This document shows, piece by piece, positions 59,551-64,000 of a stretch of 64,000 nt of DNA (positions within the stretch are counted from its first letter, which is position 1; each line of letters begins with the position of its first letter). The position numbers and the translations under genes were made by a program. The stretch lies in assembly GCF_900105725.1 (NCBI RefSeq), contig NZ_FNLM01000034.1, positions 2,604,001 through 2,668,000 on the forward strand, written 5' to 3'. Below the pieces are notes generated by a model that was given only the letters and a program-made list of their open reading frames with translations, ran no database searches and was not told the DNA's origin. Source of the DNA: Gordonia westfalica. GTDB taxonomy: Bacteria > Actinomycetota > Actinomycetes > Mycobacteriales > Mycobacteriaceae.

Positions 59551-61004
59551 ATGACCACCATCGAATCCGTTCGCGCGAGTTTCTACATCGACGGCGGCTG
59601 GCGCACGCCGTCCGGCTCGGCGACGATCCCGGTCATCTCGCCGCTCACCGAAGAGGAGTTCGGCTCGGTACCCGAGGCGACCACCGCCGACGTCGACGCC
59701 GCCGTGGCAGCCGCGCGCACCGCCTTCCGGTCGTCGGGCTGGCGAGACCTGTCCCCCGCCGACCGCGCCGCACATCTCCGACGGTTCGCCGACGAGCTCG
59801 ACAAGCGCGCCGAGGACCGCGCAACAGCGGTGACGTCGGAGAACGGCATGCCCATCGCGCTGGCGCGGTTCGCCGAAGGCGCCGCCCCGGTTCAGCTGCT
59901 GCGCTACTACGCCGACCTCGTCGAATCCACCCCTGTGGAAGAGACGCGTACCAGCCAACCGTTGCCCGGCTCGACGATCGTGCGCCGCGAGGCCATCGGC
60001 GTCGTCGGCGCGATCGCGCCGTGGAACTTCCCGGCGGTCCTCTCGATGTTCAAGATCGCGCCCGCGCTGGCCGCCGGCTGCACCGTGGTCCTCAAGCCGT
60101 CCCCGAGACGAGCCTCGACGCCTACGTCCTCGCCGAGGCGGCCATCGCCGCCGAACTGCCCGCCGGCGTCCTCAACATCGTCAACGGCGGCAGCGAGATC
60201 GGCCGTCACCTGGTGTCGCACCCGCACGTCGACAAGGTCGCGTTCACCGGATCGACCCCGGCCGGTCGCGAGATCGGCCGTGTCTGTGGCGAACTCATCC
60301 GTCCCGTGACCCTCGAACTCGGCGGCAAGTCCGCGGCCCTGGTGCTCGACGACGCCGATCTCGAGCAGACCGTCGGCGGCCTCGCCACCGCATCCCTGCT
60401 CAACACCGGCCAGACCTGCTACATGTCCACCCGAATCCTGGTGCCCGGCAGCCGTTATGACGAGTACCTCGATGCCATCAGCGCGATGTGCGCGTCGCTG
60501 CCGGTCGGCGATCCGATGGATGAGAGCGTGGCGGTCGGGCCACTTGCCAGCGGCCGGCACCGCGACCGGGTGCTGTCGCTGATCGAGCGTGGCCGCACCG
60601 AGGGCGGCACGGTCACCACAGGTGGTGGCACGCCGTCGGGCGTCGACCGCGGGTTCTTCGTCGAGCCGACCGTCTTCGCCGGCATCGACAACTCGGCCAC
60701 CATCGCCCGCGAAGAGGTGTTCGGCCCGGTCCTGACGGTGCTGCGCTACGACGACGTCGACGTCGCCATCGCGCTGGCCAACGACTCGTCGTACGGCCTC
60801 GGCGGCACCGTGTGGACTTCCGACCCTGAACGCGGCGTCGACGTCGCCCGTCGCGTCGAGACCGGTTCGTTCGGCGTCAACTACTTCAACCTCGACTGGG
60901 GTTCGCCCTTCGGTGGCGTGAAGGCCAGCGGCATCGGCCGCGAACTCGGCCCCGAGGGCCTCGCCGCCTACCAGAACCTCAAGTCGATCTTCCTGCCCGC
61001 CTGA
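59551..61004 (+). pseudogene. Aldehyde dehydrogenase gene with a single-base frameshift
   Basis: Two overlapping frames together give a normal NAD-dependent aldehyde dehydrogenase of about 485 residues. The first (from ATG 59551) runs to APWNFPAVLSMFKIAPALAAG and CTVVLKPSP; the second resumes at ETSLDAYVLAEAAIAAELPAG, then VAFTGSTPAGREI, TLELGGKSA (general base Glu), NTGQTCYMSTRI (catalytic Cys) and EEVFGPVLTV. At 60099-60105 one base (a G in CCCCG-GAG) is missing. Translated as written, the protein ends at 60309 without a catalytic domain. The rest is well preserved, so the lesion is very recent or a sequencing error. First gene of the catabolic operon; GGGGAG precedes the ATG. Confidence 0.85.
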
Positions 61005-61049
61005 ACATTCCCCCCTCCCGTCCCCTCACTTCCGAAGGAGGCGATCGGC

Positions 61050-61847
61050 ATGTCCGACGCCGGAGTCACCGCCGCCAAGGCGCTGGTGAACGACACCCTC
61101 TCACTCCTCGACCGACTCACGCCCGCCGACTGGGCGGCCGACAGCGCATGCCACGGATGGCGCGTCCACGATGTCGTCACCCACATGGGGTTCTTCTTCA
61201 ACTTCATCGCCGACCCCGGCCTGGTCTTCCCCGACAACCCGAGCGGGACATCCGAGCGGCTCAACGACGCCGCGGTGCGCGAGCGCGCCGACTGGACCTC
61301 GGAGCAGGCCGTCGAGTACTACCGCGCGCAGTCCGAAGCCGGCCTCGCCACCCTGACTGCCCTACAGGGAGAAGAGCTTCGGGACCAGCCGCTGGACATG
61401 CTCGACCTGGGCACCTACCGGCTGCACCAGCTCGGCGACGCCGTCGCCTTCGACCACCTGGTGCACCTGACCAGCGATCTGCTGAAACCGTTCGGGCCGC
61501 TGGATTCCGCCGAGGTGTCGGTGAGTGCCGCCATCGACCCCGCCATCGACTGGATGATCGCGGGCCTGCCGCAGATGAACGGCGCCGCACTGTATCCCAC
61601 ACTCGAGCGGCCGATCGGCCTGCACCTCACCGGTGCCACGGACCGCTCGTTCGTCCTCGGCCGGGACACAGCGGGCGGAATCGTCACCGTGACCGAGACC
61701 GCGGATCTCCCGGCCGACGTCGCGGCCTCGTCCGCCATCGATTTCCTCCGCTGGGGCACGACCCGCAGCGCATGGCGGTCAGCGGTGACGGTCGCCGGGG
61801 ACCGGCAGTACATCGCCGGGGTCCTCGACGCCGTCGACATCGTCTGA
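61050..61847 (+). CDS. Mycothiol-dependent maleylpyruvate-isomerase-like protein (DinB/YfiT fold)
   Basis: A 265-residue protein. The N-terminal DinB-like four-helix bundle has the metal ligands expected for mycothiol-using enzymes: CHGWRVHDVVTHMGFFFNF (His) and GDAVAFDHLVHLTSDLL (His pair). The C-terminal MDMPI-type domain (LHLTGATDRSFVLG, then SSAIDFLRWG) follows. Such proteins use the actinobacterial thiol mycothiol for isomerisation or conjugation of reactive compounds. It is 45 bases after the aldehyde dehydrogenase frame and part of the same unit. The substrate is probably an intermediate of the pathway. Confidence 0.8.
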   Translation: MSDAGVTAAKALVNDTLSLLDRLTPADWAADSACHGWRVHDVVTHMGFFFNFIADPGLVFPDNPSGTSERLNDAAVRERADWTSEQAVEYYRAQSEAGLATLTALQGEELRDQPLDMLDLGTYRLHQLGDAVAFDHLVHLTSDLLKPFGPLDSAEVSVSAAIDPAIDWMIAGLPQMNGAALYPTLERPIGLHLTGATDRSFVLGRDTAGGIVTVTETADLPADVAASSAIDFLRWGTTRSAWRSAVTVAGDRQYIAGVLDAVDIV

Positions 61848-61904
61848 CACCACCGATTCATCCGCACATCGCCCTTCCCGATCCCACCTGAACGGAGCAC
61901 ACAC

Positions 61905-62741
61905 ATGTCCGAGTACCTGAAGGACAAAGTCATCGTCATCACCGGCGCCGGAAGCGGTTTCGGCAAACTGATCGCCGAGAAGACCGCCGCGGCCGGCGCG
62001 CACGTCGTCGGTGTCGACGTCAACGCCGAGAACGTCCACGCCGTCGTCGACGGCATCCGCGGCACCGGCGGTTCGGCTCTCGCCCAGGTCGCCGACGTCA
62101 CCGACATGGAGCAGGTGACCGCGGCGGCGACGGCAGCCGTCGACCGCTTCGGCTCGATCGACGTCCTGGTCAACAACGCCGGCGTCATGCCGCTGGCCTA
62201 CTTCGCCGATCACGAACGTGCATGGCAGAAGTGGCATGCCGCCATCGACATCAACATCAAGGGCGTGGTCAACGGCATCTCCGCCGTCTACGACCAGATG
62301 ATCGCGCAGGGCCGCGGACAGGTCGTCAACATCTCGTCGATCTACGGCAACGCCGGCATCGAGGGGTCCGGCGTCTACAGCGCGACGAAGGCGGCGGTCA
62401 CCACCATCTCCGACTCGCTGCGGATCGAGGCCAAGGGCAAGATCAAGGTCACCACGGTCAAACCGACCGGGATCACCGGCACAAACCTCGCCAGCTGGAT
62501 CGTCAACGACACCGCCATCATGGGGCTCGTCGGCCAGCGCGCCGCCTCGTACGGTGAGCACGTCACCGCCCTGATGAACGACGACCTGCCCGCCGAACTC
62601 ACCGACGTCGACTCGATCAAGTACTGGCTGATCAAGCCCGACGACCTCGCCGACGCCGTCGTCCACGTCATCGACCAGCCCTGGGGCATCAGCCTTTCCG
62701 ATGTCACGGTGCGTGCCAGCGGCGAGGACTACCTGTACTGA
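61905..62741 (+). CDS. Short-chain dehydrogenase/reductase
   Basis: A 278-residue classical SDR. VIVITGAGSGFGKLIAE binds the dinucleotide, the D in VVGVDVNAENV suggests NAD rather than NADP, VNNAGVMPL is conserved, and S(IYGNAGIEGSGV)YSATK holds Ser-Tyr-Lys. A C-terminal extension (IKYWLIKPDDLADAVVHVIDQP) closes the active site. It probably oxidises an alcohol intermediate upstream of the aldehyde dehydrogenase. It lies 57 bases after the isomerase gene in the catabolic operon. Confidence 0.92.
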   Translation: MSEYLKDKVIVITGAGSGFGKLIAEKTAAAGAHVVGVDVNAENVHAVVDGIRGTGGSALAQVADVTDMEQVTAAATAAVDRFGSIDVLVNNAGVMPLAYFADHERAWQKWHAAIDINIKGVVNGISAVYDQMIAQGRGQVVNISSIYGNAGIEGSGVYSATKAAVTTISDSLRIEAKGKIKVTTVKPTGITGTNLASWIVNDTAIMGLVGQRAASYGEHVTALMNDDLPAELTDVDSIKYWLIKPDDLADAVVHVIDQPWGISLSDVTVRASGEDYLY

Positions 62742-62775
62742 CCCACGGTCCCGACACGGTCAGGAGGCCGACGCC

Positions 62776-64000
62776 ATGTACCCAGGAGCCCATCTCACCA
62801 GCCGACCCCACGACCCCGCGGTCATCATGGCCGAGGGCGGCGAGACCGTCACGTTCGCACAGCTGGAGTCCCGGTCCATCCAGATGGCCCGGGCTCTGGC
62901 CGACTGCGGCCTTCAACCCGGCGACCATCTCGCAGTACTCGCCACGAACACCGCCCGGGTCTTCGACATCTACTGGGCGGCAATGCGTTCCGGCCTGTAC
63001 CTGACCATGGTGAACTGGCACCTCACCGCCGGCGAGAGCGCCCACATCGTGTCCGACTGCGGCGCAACCGCACTCATCGTCGACGCCGCTCTCGCCGACA
63101 TCGGCACCGAGCTCATCCCCCTCACCCCGAACGTGACGACGCGGTTCGCGTACTCCGGGCACATCGACGGTCACGACGAACTGGATGCTGTTGCGGCGCG
63201 GCAACCGACCGAGCCGCCCGGAGATCAACCGCGTGGCGCGGACATGCTGTATTCCTCCGGCACCACCGGGCGCCCCAAGGGCATCAAACCCCAACTGCCG
63301 GGCCGTCAGATCCACGAGCCGGGCGACACGATGACCGCGATGAACCAGTCGGTGTGGGGCGTCGGACCCGACACGGTCTATCTGTCCCCCGCGCCGCTGT
63401 ATCACGCAGCACCCCTCCGTACGTGCGCGTCGGTCCAGGCCCTCGGCGGCACCGTGGTGGTGATGGAACGATTCGACGCGGAACGAGCACTGGCGCTCAT
63501 CGAGAAGTACCGCGTCACCTACAGCCAGTGGGTGCCGACGATGTTCGTCCGCATGCTGCGCCTCCCCGAGGAGGTGCGCGCCCGGTACGACACCTCGAGT
63601 ATGAGAGTCGCGGTGCACGCCGCGGCCCCGTGCCCGGTCGACGTCAAACGGGCCATGATCGACTGGTGGGGGCCCATCCTCTCCGAGTACTACTCGTCCA
63701 CCGAGCTCAACGGTCTCACCATCGTCGACACCCAGGAGTGGCTCGAACACCCGGGAACAGTGGGGCGGGCCGCTCTGGGCACCATCCGCGTCTGCGACGA
63801 GTCGGGCGCCGAGACGCCGCCCGGAACGATCGGCACCATCTACTTCGAGCGGGACCGGTTGCCTTTCGAGTATCACAACGACCCGGAGAAGACCAGTGCC
63901 GCGCAGCACCCCGATCACCCGACGTGGACCACGACGGGAGACGTCGGCTACGTCGACGAGGAGGGGCGCCTCTTTCTCACCGATCGGGACTCGTTCCTGA
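62776..64000 (+). CDS. Acyl-CoA synthetase (AMP-binding), 3' end outside window
   Basis: The first 408 residues of an adenylate-forming enzyme; the frame runs off the end. LYSSGTTGRPKGI is the phosphate-binding loop, YYSSTELNGL the A5 motif, and TTGDVGYVDEEGRLFLTDR the A7/A8 region with the ribose-binding Asp. It activates a carboxylic acid to its CoA ester, the logical last step after aldehyde oxidation in this operon. CAGGAGG precedes ATG 62776, 34 bases after the dehydrogenase gene. The acid it uses cannot be read from the sequence; it belongs to the FadD-like group by general pattern. Confidence 0.9.
   Translation, partial: MYPGAHLTSRPHDPAVIMAEGGETVTFAQLESRSIQMARALADCGLQPGDHLAVLATNTARVFDIYWAAMRSGLYLTMVNWHLTAGESAHIVSDCGATALIVDAALADIGTELIPLTPNVTTRFAYSGHIDGHDELDAVAARQPTEPPGDQPRGADMLYSSGTTGRPKGIKPQLPGRQIHEPGDTMTAMNQSVWGVGPDTVYLSPAPLYHAAPLRTCASVQALGGTVVVMERFDAERALALIEKYRVTYSQWVPTMFVRMLRLPEEVRARYDTSSMRVAVHAAAPCPVDVKRAMIDWWGPILSEYYSSTELNGLTIVDTQEWLEHPGTVGRAALGTIRVCDESGAETPPGTIGTIYFERDRLPFEYHNDPEKTSAAQHPDHPTWTTTGDVGYVDEEGRLFLTDRDSFL

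Overview
The window looks like chromosome from a mycolate-type actinobacterium (Corynebacteriales). Gordonia is my best guess and Rhodococcus or Williamsia are possible; this is inferred from gene content, not from a marker gene. The reasons are high GC, many GTG/TTG starts and leaderless genes, a Glu-Asp-Phe tRNA operon beside tRNA-Lys, a perfect mycobacterial-type SOS box at a 13E12/DUF222 HNH gene, a DinB2-type polymerase, DosR-like boxes in a dormancy-type gene cluster, an IniA/IniC-like pair of dynamin GTPases, and a mycothiol-type DinB-fold protein.

Layout. 1-1400: tail of a tyrosine integrase and an MNT/HEPN toxin-antitoxin-like pair. 1610-2228: four tRNA genes. 2718-9117: an unassigned island with a nitrilase-fold protein, a winged-helix regulator expressed from a promoter embedded in three 10-bp repeats, and five tightly coupled genes that appear to be diverged paralogues of one another. 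This is the best candidate here for an undescribed system. 9349-23600 (minus strand): a complete Wzx/Wzy-type exopolysaccharide locus (priming transferase, secreted GH79 lipoprotein, UDP-glucose dehydrogenase, five glycosyltransferases, flippase, Wzz/BY-kinase, polymerase), with codon use more AT-rich than its surroundings. 23987-25979: divergent rmlB and rmlA, which supply dTDP-sugars. 26000-29230: decayed genes and an intact IS630-type element.

29570-34610 holds two DUF222-HNH genes in a 1.3-kb direct repeat flanking two divergent alpha/beta hydrolases. 34676-37440 is a YcnI-CopC-CopD copper group. 37526-41524 holds a GNAT protein, a phosphodiesterase, a DinB2-like polymerase and an unknown gene. 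41706-48630 resembles a DosR dormancy regulon: DUF4389 protein, Rv1733c-like protein, PEP synthase, flavodoxin and tandem universal stress protein, with DosR-like boxes. 48786-55685 is a membrane/envelope stress block: an Hsp70 fused to a lipoyl-like barrel and DUF4190 membrane tail, two dynamin-like GTPases, an acidic protein, an ECF sigma factor and a DTDGDG-repeat protein with an ECF-type promoter.

55793-58368 holds a membrane AlbA_2 protein, a truncated VOC gene next to a 23-bp inverted repeat, and a glutaminase-STAS fusion. 58404-64000 is an AraC regulator divergent from a catabolic operon (aldehyde dehydrogenase with a frameshift, mycothiol-type isomerase, short-chain dehydrogenase, acyl-CoA synthetase running off the end). 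All assignments come from reading motifs by eye; no database search was possible.
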